Assembly (NCBI RefSeq): GCF_014203715.1
Contig: NZ_JACHJP010000006.1
Location: forward strand, 1 to 64,000
Origin: Streptosporangium saharense
GTDB taxonomy: Bacteria > Actinomycetota > Actinomycetes > Streptosporangiales > Streptosporangiaceae
Direction of reading: 5' to 3'
Length of the DNA: 64,000 bases
Shown: positions 27,122-35,227 of the stretch, piece after piece
Position numbering within the stretch: position 1 is the stretch's first letter
How the letters are laid out: each line of letters begins with the position of its first letter
Position numbers and translations under genes: made by a program
The notes under the pieces: generated by a model
What the model was told of the DNA's origin: nothing
Database searches by the model: none
The model's input: only the letters and a program-made list of their open reading frames with translations

Positions 27122-28669
27122 GTGAAAAGGGTTGTCGGGGTCGTCGTGGGGGCCGTGTTGCTCGTCACCGCGGCGGGGGCGCCGCGGGAGGCGGCGGCGC
27201 AGGAGCTGGACCAACTGGTCTGGGGGGCCTGTGACGCCTCGGGCAAGGTCACACAGGCGGACACGTCGCGCTCCAGGACGGGGCTGGTGGTGGAGTGCGC
27301 CTCGCTGAAGGTGCCGCTCGACTACGCCGATCCGGACAAGACCATCAGCCTGGCGCTGAACCGGGTCAGGGGCAGGTCCTCGCGGGGCCACCTGGGGGCG
27401 CTGCTGGTCAATCCGGGAGGGCCGGGGGCGTCCGGTCTCGACCTGGCCAAGCGGGTCGCCGTCCAGCTTCCCGCCGAACTGACGGGCCGGTTCGACGTGA
27501 TCGGGTTCGACCCGCGTGGGGTCGGCAACAGCGAGCCCGCGCTGCGGTGCGTCGATCCCGCCGAGTACTACGCCCCGCCGCGTCCGGACAACGTCCCCGC
27601 GACCACCAAGCAGGAGACGGTGCTGCTCGGCAGGGCCCGCCAGTACGCCCAGGCCTGCCAGAGCCGGTGGAGCTGGATGCTGCCGCACCTGAGCACGGAG
27701 AACAACGCCAGGGACATGGACGAGATCAGGAAGGCGCTCGGCGAGGAGCGGATCAGCTATCTGGGCTACTCCTACGGCACCTACCTCGGCGCGGTCTACG
27801 CCACCCTCTTCCCCGAGCGGGTCAGGCGGATGGTCCTGGACAGCGTGGTCGATCCCAAGGGCGTCTGGTACAGCTCCAACCTTGCCCAGGACCTCGCCTT
27901 CAACCGGCGCCACCGGGACTTCCTGCGCTGGACGGCCCGGCACAACGACGTCTACCGGCTCGGCAGGACGGCCAGGCTGGTCTCCTTCGCCTGGTACGCC
28001 ATGCGGGACCGGCTGCGCACCCGTCCCGCGGGCGGGGTGGTCGGGCCGAGCGAGCTCGACGACGTCTACACCCTCGGCGGCTACTCCGACCTCGTCTGGC
28101 CGCAGCTCGCCAAGGCCTTCTCCGCCTACGTCAAGCGGGGGGACACGGCCCCGCTGGTGGCGGCCTACCGCAGGTACGCCCAGAACGACGCCAAGGACGA
28201 GAACGAGTACGCGGTCTATCTGGGCGTGCAGTGCCGTGACGTCGCCTGGCCCGCAGAGTGGAGCAGGTGGCGCTCCGACATGACCAGGATGCACGCCAAG
28301 GCACCCTTCCTGACCTGGTCGAACGCCTGGTACAACGCGCCGTGCGTGTACTGGCCTGAGCGTGGGGGGACGCCGGTGACGCTCAAGGACAGCGCCACGC
28401 TGCCGCCCATCATGCTCGTGCAGTCGGAGCGCGACGCCGCCACGCCGTACCAGGGGGCGCTGAGCATGCGCGCGGTGTTCGCCCGGTCCAGGCTGCTGAC
28501 GGTCGCGGGGGGAAACCACGGCGCCACCTTCAACGACAACCAGTGCGTCGACCGTAAGCTGGCGGCCTACCTCAGGGACGGCACGCTCTTCGGTCCCGCG
28601 ACCCGCGTGGCGCAGCGTCCCGACGCCCGCTGCGCCGGGAGTCCGGAACCCCTGGCCGCCTCGCGATGA
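27122..28669 (+). CDS. Secreted alpha/beta-hydrolase of the tripeptidyl aminopeptidase (Tap/SlpD) type
   Basis: A 515-residue secreted hydrolase, probably an exopeptidase removing tripeptides or dipeptides outside the cell. The GTG at 27122 follows AGGGGGA. An N-terminal signal peptide (KRVVGVVVGAVLLVTAAG) is visible. The oxyanion segment is LLVNPGGPGASG, the nucleophile elbow is LGYSYGTYLG, and the C-terminal TAP-like part has SERDAATPYQGA (Asp) and GGNHGATF (His). It matches the Streptomyces Tap/SlpD/SlpE family in length and motifs. Confidence 0.9.
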   Translation: MKRVVGVVVGAVLLVTAAGAPREAAAQELDQLVWGACDASGKVTQADTSRSRTGLVVECASLKVPLDYADPDKTISLALNRVRGRSSRGHLGALLVNPGGPGASGLDLAKRVAVQLPAELTGRFDVIGFDPRGVGNSEPALRCVDPAEYYAPPRPDNVPATTKQETVLLGRARQYAQACQSRWSWMLPHLSTENNARDMDEIRKALGEERISYLGYSYGTYLGAVYATLFPERVRRMVLDSVVDPKGVWYSSNLAQDLAFNRRHRDFLRWTARHNDVYRLGRTARLVSFAWYAMRDRLRTRPAGGVVGPSELDDVYTLGGYSDLVWPQLAKAFSAYVKRGDTAPLVAAYRRYAQNDAKDENEYAVYLGVQCRDVAWPAEWSRWRSDMTRMHAKAPFLTWSNAWYNAPCVYWPERGGTPVTLKDSATLPPIMLVQSERDAATPYQGALSMRAVFARSRLLTVAGGNHGATFNDNQCVDRKLAAYLRDGTLFGPATRVAQRPDARCAGSPEPLAASR

Positions 28670-28731
28670 GGCGCCGCTCAGGGTAGATGACAGGCTCTGT
28701 GTTGGTTCCTGCCAAAATCGTGGGGGTCGCG

Positions 28732-28737
28732 TAGGCT
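28732..28737 (+). promoter_or_regulatory. -10 element for leaderless acetyltransferase mRNA
   Basis: TAGGCT is followed by six bases and the GTG at 28744. This spacing supports the GTG rather than the ATG one codon later as the start. Confidence 0.55.
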
Positions 28738-28743
28738 GGGCGC

Positions 28744-29589
28744 GTGATGCTGCGCACAATGGCGTCGCGCGTGCTCGACGACAACGATCGTGACGAGGTC
28801 CTGGCGCTCCTGGACGCCGATCCTGTCTCCAACGTTTTCGTCGCCTCCAGGGTTCGTGCCGTCGGTCTCAGCCCGGCCAGGCTCGGCGGTCAGATGTGGG
28901 GGTTCGGTCCGCGCGGCGGCCTCATCTCGCTCTGCTACGCGGGAGCCAACCTGGTCCCGGTCAACGCCGGTGCCGAGGCCGTGCACGCCTTCGCCGAGCG
29001 TGCCCGCAAGCAGGGGCGCCGCTGCTCCTCGATCGTCGGGCCCTCCGACGCGGTCGAGCCGCTCTGGGAGCGGCTCGAACCGTTCTGGGGGGCGGCCCGG
29101 GCGATCCGCTGGGCCCAGCCGGTGATGGAGGCGACCGAGCCCTCGCCCGTGCCCGCCGACCCCCTGGTCAGGCGGGTCAGGCCGGAGGAGTTCGAGATCC
29201 TGCTGCCCGCGTGCGTCGCGATGTTCACCGAGGAGGTCGGCGTCTCGCCGGAGATCGGCGACGGAGGGGCGCTCTACCGTTCCCGGGTGGCCGAGCTGAT
29301 CAGGATCGGCAGGTCCTACGCCAGGATCGACGAGGGACGGGTCGTCTTCAAGGCCGAGATCGGCGCCGTGACGCCCCAGGCGTGCCAGATCCAGGGGGTC
29401 TGGGTCCACCCCGAGCTGCGGGGCAGGGGGCACGCGGTCGCCGGGATGGCCTCGGTGCTCAAGCACGCCCTCGACTGCTTCGCGCCGGTGGTCTCGCTGT
29501 ACGTCAACGACTACAACGCCCCGGCGCGGGCGGCCTACCGCAGGGCGGGCTTCCGCGAGGTGGGCACGTTCATGTCGGTGCTCTTCTGA
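28744..29589 (+). CDS. GNAT acetyltransferase with DUF4081-type N-terminal domain
   Basis: A 281-residue protein with an N-terminal GNAT-like domain (about 1-135) and a C-terminal catalytic GNAT domain. The acetyl-CoA motif is GVWVHPELRGRGHAVAGM, followed by LYVNDYNAPARAAYRRAGF. It resembles Mycobacterium tuberculosis Rv2867c, which lies just after gcpE (ispG) in that genome. Here it is separated from ispG by four extra genes, so old synteny is partly kept. The substrate is unknown. Confidence 0.86.
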   Translation: MMLRTMASRVLDDNDRDEVLALLDADPVSNVFVASRVRAVGLSPARLGGQMWGFGPRGGLISLCYAGANLVPVNAGAEAVHAFAERARKQGRRCSSIVGPSDAVEPLWERLEPFWGAARAIRWAQPVMEATEPSPVPADPLVRRVRPEEFEILLPACVAMFTEEVGVSPEIGDGGALYRSRVAELIRIGRSYARIDEGRVVFKAEIGAVTPQACQIQGVWVHPELRGRGHAVAGMASVLKHALDCFAPVVSLYVNDYNAPARAAYRRAGFREVGTFMSVLF

Positions 29590-29590
29590 G

Positions 29591-29968
29591 TCACAGGGCG
29601 CGGACGAGCCTGGCCAGCAGGTGTTCCAGCTCGGTGCCGGGGTCGGTGGTGAGGCCCGCGTGCACCGGGCCCGTCTGCACGATCGTGCTCCTCGGGGCGG
29701 TCAGCCAGCGGAACCGGCTGCCGAGCGACTCGCCCGTCAGCGGTCCCTCCTCCCCGAGGCAGGAGAGCCGGTAGGCGCCCAGGGCGTGCCGTACGCCCTC
29801 GATGTCGGCGTGCGCGTCGAGCGCCCGCAGCCGGGTCTCGTCGAGCTCGATCCCGGCGCACAGGTAGTCACGCGGCTGGCAGTACAGCAGCACCCCGGCG
29901 TTGATCAGCTCGCCGCGCTCGACGCGGGGGATGACCCGGATCACGGCGTACTCGTAGACGTCTCTCAC
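29591..29968 (-). CDS. DUF3037-family protein
   Basis: A 125-residue protein of the DUF3037 type, with VYEYAVIRVIPRVERGE and FINAGV-like ELINAGVLLYCQ. It starts at the GTG at 29968, which overlaps the stop of the HipA-like gene by four bases (GTGA), so the two proteins are made in step. DUF3037 proteins are often found directly next to HipA-like kinases; the molecular role is unknown. No transmembrane segment is visible. Confidence 0.85.
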   Translation of the reverse strand: MRDVYEYAVIRVIPRVERGELINAGVLLYCQPRDYLCAGIELDETRLRALDAHADIEGVRHALGAYRLSCLGEEGPLTGESLGSRFRWLTAPRSTIVQTGPVHAGLTTDPGTELEHLLARLVRAL

Positions 29969-30780
29969 CGGTTGTCCCTCCAGAACGCGCCCACGGAGCC
30001 GGTCTTCCTGTCGTGCCGGGTCCCGGCCCGGGGAAGCTCCCGGGGGAGCCACTCCCTGGGGACCTGCGCCCTGGCCAGCAGGTGCTCCACATACGCCTGT
30101 CGTACGGCCTCGGCCCCGTCGAAGCCGGGTTCGTCCTCAAGCCACTCGTCGGGGACCTCGTCCACGACGCCGTCGAGGAGGTCCCTGGTGATCGTCTCGC
30201 TCAGCTCGGCGTCGGCCTCGGCGAGCCGGGTGGCGTAGGGGGCGAGCACGTGGTCGGTGCCGTCGAAGGGGCGCGCGGGGTCGGCGGAGGGCCAGTTGTG
30301 GTGGAACCACAGGGCGGCGCCGTGGTCGATCAGCCAGGTGTCGCCGTGCCAGACGAGGAGGTTCGGGTTGCGCCAGCTACGGTCCACGTTGTGGATCAGG
30401 GCGTCGAACCAGAGCAGCCGGGAGGCGAAGTCGGGGTTGGGAGGCCAGGTGAGCGGCTCGAAGCCGAGCGCGGCGGGCAGGAAGTCCACCGCCAGGTTGA
30501 GCCCGGCGCTGGCCCGCAGCAGGTCCTGGATCTCCTCGTCGGGCTCGCGCAGGCCGAGCTGCGGATCGACGTCGATCACCTTCAGGTCGGGGGTGCGGAA
30601 GCCGAGACGGCGGGCGAGCCCGGCGGCGACGACCTCCGCGACGAGCACCCTGCGGCCCTGTCCGGCGCCCCGGAACTTCACGACGTAGGTCCCGAGGTCG
30701 TCCGCCTCGACCACCCCGGGAAGCGACCCGCCCTCGCGCAGCGGGGTCACGTAGCGGGTGGCCACGATCTGTTCCAGCAC
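29965..30780 (-). CDS. HipA-like kinase-fold protein
   Basis: A 271-residue protein of the compact HipA-type family that lacks the classic HipB partner. Kinase-like motifs are DDLGTYVVKFRGAGQG (phosphate loop and Lys), LLWFDALIHNVDRSWRNPNL (catalytic loop with Asp and Asn) and WLIDHGAALWFH (metal-binding Asp). The GTG at 30780 is leaderless. It is translationally coupled to DUF3037. Whether it phosphorylates a protein or tRNA synthetase, as HipA does, is unknown. The catalytic residues look intact. Confidence 0.84.
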   Translation of the reverse strand: MLEQIVATRYVTPLREGGSLPGVVEADDLGTYVVKFRGAGQGRRVLVAEVVAAGLARRLGFRTPDLKVIDVDPQLGLREPDEEIQDLLRASAGLNLAVDFLPAALGFEPLTWPPNPDFASRLLWFDALIHNVDRSWRNPNLLVWHGDTWLIDHGAALWFHHNWPSADPARPFDGTDHVLAPYATRLAEADAELSETITRDLLDGVVDEVPDEWLEDEPGFDGAEAVRQAYVEHLLARAQVPREWLPRELPRAGTRHDRKTGSVGAFWRDNR

Positions 30781-30786
30781 TCCGCC

Positions 30787-30792
30787 AGGCTA
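30787..30792 (-). promoter_or_regulatory. -10 element for leaderless HipA-like mRNA
   Basis: On the minus strand TAGCCT is followed by six bases and the GTG at 30780. The 22-bp-phased repeats at 30812-30847 lie just upstream, around positions -32 to -67. Confidence 0.55.
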
Positions 30793-30811
30793 GCGGATGG
30801 TTCCAGTCCTC

Positions 30812-30847
30812 TATGGCCACCTGTTCTGCGATATATGGCCACCTGTT
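30812..30847. promoter_or_regulatory. Two 14-bp direct repeats, 22 bp apart
   Basis: TATGGCCACCTGTT occurs exactly at 30812-30825 and 30834-30847. The 22-base spacing is two helical turns, so a protein could bind both on one face. The site lies upstream of the leaderless HipA-like promoter and also upstream of the membrane protease gene at 30936. Confidence 0.7.
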
Positions 30848-30935
30848 AGTGAATGTCCCAGTCGCTTCCAAGTGCTCCCCAAGTGGGCCGGGACATGCTC
30901 TCGCCTGGGAAGCGAGTTTTGGGGAGAGTACGAAA

Positions 30936-32663
30936 ATGTGGCGAAGAATCAGCGCCATCGCCGCCCTGGCCATGGCCGGGGTTCTGGCCCTGCCGGGCGC
31001 CGCCATGGCCAAGCCGAAGGAACTGGACGTTCCGGTGGGGACGTGGCTCGCGGCGCGGACACATCCCGCCGTGCAGCTGACCTCGGTGTCCTACACCGCG
31101 GACGTGGCCGTGCCGACGCCGGTCGCCAACCTGGACGCGATCAGGAAGCTGACCCAGCAGGGCATCGCCGCCGTCCAGTCAGGCAAGATCTCGGCGGACG
31201 AGAACAGCATCTACCGGTGGGTCGTCCAGCAGATGGCCAAGGATCCGGGACGCTACTTCTCGCCGGGCGCGCCCGAGCGCGTCGTCGAGGCGAGCGCGGG
31301 CGGGCTGTGCACCGGCTGGTGGGTGACCCCCGACGGCTACATGGTGACCGCGGCCCACTGCGTCGGCCAGGAGGACGAGGAGCTGGCGCAGACCTTCGCG
31401 GCGCAGGCGCTCACCGAGGTCAACAAGAAGGACGCCGCCGACCTGATCGCCGATCTCGGCGACGTCGCCTCCGACGACGAGATCGTCAGGACCGCGTCCA
31501 AGATCTTCCAGATCTGGAACGCGGACAACATCAAGATCCGCAACGTCAAGAGCGGACTCTCGCTGCTGCAGAGCCTGCCGGGCGGCGGGGTGGACAAGAC
31601 CGCCAAGTCGGTGCCCATCGAACTGGTCGCCAAGGGCACGGTCTATCCGGGCAAGGACGTGGCGATCCTCAAGGCCAACGGGCAGAACAACCTGCCGACC
31701 GTGCCGCTCGGTCAGGACTCCGACGTCCGGGTCGGTGACACGCTCTACATCAGCGGGTTCCCCGGCACGGTGACGCAGACCTCGATCTTCAACGTCGAGT
31801 CCAAGCTCGACCCGGCCTTCACCGAGGGGCCCTACAACGCCAGCAGGCAGACCCCCGAGGGCGTGCCGTACATCCAGACGCAGGCGCCGTCCTACCCGGG
31901 CAACTCCGGTGGGCCGGTGTTCAGCAGGGACGGCAACGTCATCGGGATCCTGGTCGGCGGCCTCATCCAGCAGGACGGCGGCTCGACCGAGGGCGAGAGC
32001 TTCGTGCTGCCGGTCAGCATCGTCAAGGAGAAGCTCAACGAGAAGAACATCAAGCCCGCCGAGTCGGCCACGACGAAGGCCTACAACGAGGCGCTCGACC
32101 TGTTCTTCGCCGACCACTACTCCGAGGCGCTGCCCAAGTTCCGTGAGGTCCAGGCGCTGCAGCCGAACCACCCCTACGTCGCCAAGTACATCACCGACTC
32201 CCAGCAGGCCATCACGGCCGGCAAGGACCAGAGCTCCTCGCCGATCCTGCCGTGGATCCTGTGGGGCGGTGGCGGACTGGTCGTCCTGTTCGTGGTCGGC
32301 ACGCTGGTCGCGGTCGCCAGGGGGAAGCGCAGGGCGAAGACGCCGCCCTCCTCGTTCCCGCCCGTGTCCTACGGTGTCCAGCCCGGTCACCCGCCGCAGG
32401 GTCCGGGTCCGCAGGGGTACGGCCAGCAGTACGGCGGGCTGCCACCGGGGGCGTCGGCCGGGCAGCCCTACCAGCAGCGGCCGCCCTACCCGCTGCCCGC
32501 GGGGCCCGACGAGACCCGCTCGGTCCGCCCCCAGGCCCAGCAGTACGGCACGCCGCCCCAGAGTCAGCCCCAGGGGCCGGGGGCCAACACCCGCATCGCC
32601 GGGCTTGAGGCCGAGCTTGAGGAGCTGCGCCGGAACATGAGGCAGCGGCCGCCCGAACAGTGA
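30936..32663 (+). CDS. Membrane-anchored trypsin-like serine protease with cytoplasmic Pro/Gln-rich tail
   Basis: A 575-residue surface protease. The ATG at 30936 follows GGGGAG and opens a signal peptide (RRISAIAALAMAGVLALPGA). The outside S1/HtrA-like domain has a triad of His141 (VTAAHCVG), Asp241 (GKDVAILKA) and Ser324 (GNSGGPVF). A TPR-like stretch (FFADHYSEALPKFREVQALQ) follows. A single membrane helix is at about 434-460. The tail is a roughly 110-residue Pro/Gln/Gly/Tyr-rich region ending in a short coiled coil. It lacks a PDZ domain. It is tail-to-tail with the CHAP gene, three bases apart. A long structured leader with ATGTCCC/GGGACAT and CGCTTCC/GGAAGCG repeats precedes it. Confidence 0.87.
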   Translation: MWRRISAIAALAMAGVLALPGAAMAKPKELDVPVGTWLAARTHPAVQLTSVSYTADVAVPTPVANLDAIRKLTQQGIAAVQSGKISADENSIYRWVVQQMAKDPGRYFSPGAPERVVEASAGGLCTGWWVTPDGYMVTAAHCVGQEDEELAQTFAAQALTEVNKKDAADLIADLGDVASDDEIVRTASKIFQIWNADNIKIRNVKSGLSLLQSLPGGGVDKTAKSVPIELVAKGTVYPGKDVAILKANGQNNLPTVPLGQDSDVRVGDTLYISGFPGTVTQTSIFNVESKLDPAFTEGPYNASRQTPEGVPYIQTQAPSYPGNSGGPVFSRDGNVIGILVGGLIQQDGGSTEGESFVLPVSIVKEKLNEKNIKPAESATTKAYNEALDLFFADHYSEALPKFREVQALQPNHPYVAKYITDSQQAITAGKDQSSSPILPWILWGGGGLVVLFVVGTLVAVARGKRRAKTPPSSFPPVSYGVQPGHPPQGPGPQGYGQQYGGLPPGASAGQPYQQRPPYPLPAGPDETRSVRPQAQQYGTPPQSQPQGPGANTRIAGLEAELEELRRNMRQRPPEQ

Positions 32664-32666
32664 GTC

Positions 32667-34205
32667 CTAGACGGTGACCCCGGCCCTGCGCCGTCCCTGG
32701 TAGGGGCGCGGGGCCGGTTGGTCGTCGGGGACCGGCGCCGCCAGGACGGTGGTCGTGGAACGGGCGTGCGTGGACCGTGCGGACCTCGGGGGCCGCACGG
32801 TCGTGCTGACCGGGGCCTCCGGCCTGCGGTGCCGCCTGCCGCGCAGCGGAGCGTCCTCCACGAAACCGGACTGCGGGAAACCGGACGACTCGAACGGGTG
32901 CTCCCGCATGCGCCGCCTGCCCTGGTAGGGGAGCCGGGGGCCGTCGTAGCGGCGGGGCTCCCCGGTCCTGGTCACGCTGACCGGAGAGAGCGTCTCCTCG
33001 GGGCCCGCGTGCCGCCCGGTGCCCGGCTCCTCGACGTGGGCGAGCGGGGTGGTGACCGAGGGGAAGCCCGCCGTCTGGGCGGGCCTGAGCGTGGTCTCGG
33101 CGGCGGGCACGGCCTCGGGTGCCGTGGCCAGCAGCGTGGTGGGCAGGGTGGCGGAGACCGGGGCCGCCACGGGGGCCGCCAGGGGGATCGAAACCGTGGT
33201 CGAGGCGGGGGTGCCCCGGGTGAGACGGCGACGCCCCGGGGCGCGGCGGCGTCCCGGCGCCTTGCGGGCGGGGCCGCTGCTTCCCGCGCCTGCGACGGCG
33301 AGTGCGGGCCGTACCCTCAGCTGCCTGGTCCTGGCGTGGGCGATCAGCGCGACCGCGGTGAGCAGGACCGGCGCGAGGATCGCGGGGGTGCCGAGCTGGG
33401 GGGCGTCGGCGGGCAGGCGGATGCTCGTCGCGGCGGCGGGGGCGGCGGCGATCGCGTTGGTGTCCGCGGTCGCGGGCTTGGCGTGCTTTCCGGTACGGCC
33501 CGCGGCCTGCGAGGTGGAGGGCGGCGCGGTCTTCGCGGCCTGCTTGACGGGGGGCTGGGGCTTGGCAGGGTCCTTCGCGTGGGCCCCGGTCTCCGGCTTG
33601 GCGTGCTTGGGGGCGGGCCGCGCGGGCGGGGAGGGCGGCAGGTTCTCCCGGACCGTGGCGGGCGGGAGCTGGGACAGCAGGTCGGTGGTGTTCGGGCGGG
33701 AGGCGGTGATGATCTCCTGCTGCTGGGCCGCCTCCTCGTCGAGACGGGCCTTGATCTTCTCGGGGTAGCCGTACCCGACGACCTTGTCGGTGTCGCGCAC
33801 CTTGCGCTTGGCGACGCCGCCGTCGATGTTGCCCTCGATGGTGTGGATCCTGTGGCCGTCGACCCGGGTGACGATCCCGACGTGGTCGATGCCGTCCATC
33901 TTCCTGCCACCGCTCCAGTCGAAGAAGACGATGGCGCCGGGCTTGGGGACGGTGCCCCAGGCGTCCTGCTGGCGGAACCACTTGGCGTGGTGGACGGTGT
34001 AGGCGAACTGGCCGATCCAGTCCTCGTAGCCCAGCTTCTTGGCCGCCCAGGAGAGGTACATGTCGCACCAGGGGGCCGAGCTGTAGTCGGCGTCGAACTC
34101 GACGTTGTTGTACCAGTTGCCGAACTTGGTGTAACCGCCGCCCCGCTCGGAGTATCCGAGCTGGCTCTCCAGCAGTTCGATGAACTTGTGCATCTCAGGT
34201 GTCAT
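32667..34205 (-). CDS. CHAP-domain amidase with internal membrane anchor and Arg-rich tail
   Basis: A 512-residue protein starting at the ATG at 34205. The CHAP domain occupies about residues 1-150, with catalytic Cys47 (SSAPWCDMYLSWAAKKLG) and His108 (DGIDHVGIV); such domains cleave peptidoglycan amides. A Pro/Ala/Lys-rich linker leads to a single hydrophobic segment at about 267-287. The rest is a basic, low-complexity region with PYQGRRR twice near the C-terminus. There is no N-terminal signal peptide, so the internal segment must act as a reverse anchor if the CHAP domain is to face outside. Similar CHAP proteins without signal peptides occur in actinobacteria. Confidence 0.82.
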   Translation of the reverse strand: MTPEMHKFIELLESQLGYSERGGGYTKFGNWYNNVEFDADYSSAPWCDMYLSWAAKKLGYEDWIGQFAYTVHHAKWFRQQDAWGTVPKPGAIVFFDWSGGRKMDGIDHVGIVTRVDGHRIHTIEGNIDGGVAKRKVRDTDKVVGYGYPEKIKARLDEEAAQQQEIITASRPNTTDLLSQLPPATVRENLPPSPPARPAPKHAKPETGAHAKDPAKPQPPVKQAAKTAPPSTSQAAGRTGKHAKPATADTNAIAAAPAAATSIRLPADAPQLGTPAILAPVLLTAVALIAHARTRQLRVRPALAVAGAGSSGPARKAPGRRRAPGRRRLTRGTPASTTVSIPLAAPVAAPVSATLPTTLLATAPEAVPAAETTLRPAQTAGFPSVTTPLAHVEEPGTGRHAGPEETLSPVSVTRTGEPRRYDGPRLPYQGRRRMREHPFESSGFPQSGFVEDAPLRGRRHRRPEAPVSTTVRPPRSARSTHARSTTTVLAAPVPDDQPAPRPYQGRRRAGVTV

Positions 34206-34531
34206 CGGGAAGTTTCCGGTCGTCCTTCCGGCAGCCGTTGGAGCATGGTCGCGCCGCCCTCGCGACCTGGCCGCCGGAAGACGGGGGTTGAGCGATGGCG
34301 CGTCACGGAACCCGGCCAGTGGGGCAGCCGGGACACGTGTGGCGGCACCATTGGCCAGTTGTCTTCCGTGACGAGGGAGGTTACCTCCCCTAAAGGGAAG
34401 GTCAAGACGGTCCGGAACCCCTGCTGGGACGGGCCATGGCGCACCGGACGGCAAAAGCCGACGTCAAAGGCGTTTTCATGATTTTTCCACTGTAAACGCC
34501 CAACTGAAAAAGATCTGGCGAATCACGAAAA
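34206..34531. other. 326-base region between the CHAP gene and TetR: structured leader and metal-type operator
   Basis: No gene is supported. Minus-strand elements upstream of the CHAP start include a MerR-like dyad at 34383-34402 and two nested RNA-like stems. The stems are GTCACGGAA/TTCCGTGAC (about 34303-34371) and CTTCCGGC/GCCGGAAG (about 34222-34277), the latter enclosing GGTCGCG/CGCGACC. The right part, about 34460-34531, is unusually AT-rich and holds a GGCGTTT/AAACGCC hairpin that may end the TetR transcript. Confidence 0.55.
34378..34405 (-). promoter_or_regulatory. MerR/CueR-like promoter-operator
   Basis: On the minus strand -35 TTGACC (34405-34400) is followed by the dyad ACCTTCC-CTTTAG-GGGAGGT (34402-34383) and a -10 TAACCT (34383-34378). 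This closely resembles copper/heavy-metal MerR-family operators (ACCTTCC...GGAAGGT), with one mismatch and a 16-base spacer that is shorter than the usual 19. The next minus-strand gene is the CHAP protein 170 bases on. No metal MerR gene is in the window. Confidence 0.5.
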
Positions 34532-35125
34532 CTACGGCACAGGCGGGGCGGGAGGGGCGTCGAGGAGGGCGGCGGCCAGCTCCGTGACGGACCGGGTGAA
34601 GCGCCGGGGCTCCCCGGGCGAGGTCGTCCGCCGGACCAGTTCGCCGTCGAACAGGGCGAGCAGCGCGTGGGCCAGGAAGTCCGCGTCGAGGTCGGGGCGC
34701 TCCTGCGCCACCAGGGACGCGATGTGCCCGTGCCAGAACAGGTAGCTCGGCTCGGTGTACTTGGCGTCGGCGCACGCCTGCTCGTGCGCGGTCAGCAGGG
34801 CGGCGTTGTCCTCGGCGATGCCGCAGAGCCCGTCGAGGAAGGCCGTCAGCCGCTCCCGCGCGGGCGCGCCAGGCCCCAGGGGCGGGAGGCCGTCCGTGAT
34901 CGCCTCACGCAGCGCCAGCGAGCGCTCCTCAAGCAGGGCGCGCAGCAGGCCGGTGCGGCTGCCGAACCTGCGGAAGACGGTCCCCTTGCCGACCCCCGCC
35001 TCGGCCGCGACCCGGTCGAGGGAGACGTGGTCGCCGCCGTGCTCGGCCACCAGCCGCTCGGCCGCCCGCAGGACGGCTCGCCGGTTGCGCGCGGCGTCGG
35101 CGCGCTCCTGACGCTGCTCGGTCAT
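34532..35125 (-). CDS. TetR-family regulator
   Basis: A 197-residue repressor-type protein, starting at the ATG at 35125 behind GGGAGAG. The DNA-binding helix-turn-helix is SLDRVAAEAGVGKGTVFRRF at about residues 35-54. It is divergent from a quinone-oxidoreductase-like gene. Two near-identical palindromes in the 102-base intergenic space are evident operators, so it probably represses both itself and its neighbour. Confidence 0.9.
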   Translation of the reverse strand: MTEQRQERADAARNRRAVLRAAERLVAEHGGDHVSLDRVAAEAGVGKGTVFRRFGSRTGLLRALLEERSLALREAITDGLPPLGPGAPARERLTAFLDGLCGIAEDNAALLTAHEQACADAKYTEPSYLFWHGHIASLVAQERPDLDADFLAHALLALFDGELVRRTTSPGEPRRFTRSVTELAAALLDAPPAPPVP

Positions 35126-35136
35126 GGGCTCTCCCG

Positions 35137-35167
35137 TTGACAAGCGGACCGCTGGTCCGAATATTCT
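35137..35167 (+). promoter_or_regulatory. Promoter of the oxidoreductase gene
   Basis: TTGACA (35137-35142) and TATTCT (35162-35167) are separated by 19 bases that contain TetR site 1, so repressor binding would block RNA polymerase directly. Confidence 0.55.
35144..35160. promoter_or_regulatory. TetR operator site 1
   Basis: GCGGACC-GCT-GGTCCGA is a near-perfect palindrome (one end mismatch) and shares its sequence with site 2, 37 bases downstream centre to centre. It lies between the -35 and -10 elements of the rightward promoter. Confidence 0.82.
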
Positions 35168-35180
35168 AGCGCCCAGACAA

Positions 35181-35197
35181 GCGGACCAGTGGTCCGC
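35181..35197. promoter_or_regulatory. TetR operator site 2
   Basis: GCGGACC-AGT-GGTCCGC is a perfect 7-3-7 palindrome. It lies just downstream of the predicted start of transcription for the oxidoreductase gene. Confidence 0.85.
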
Positions 35198-35227
35198 TAC
35201 AACGATCCCCCGACGGAGGGAAGCCCC

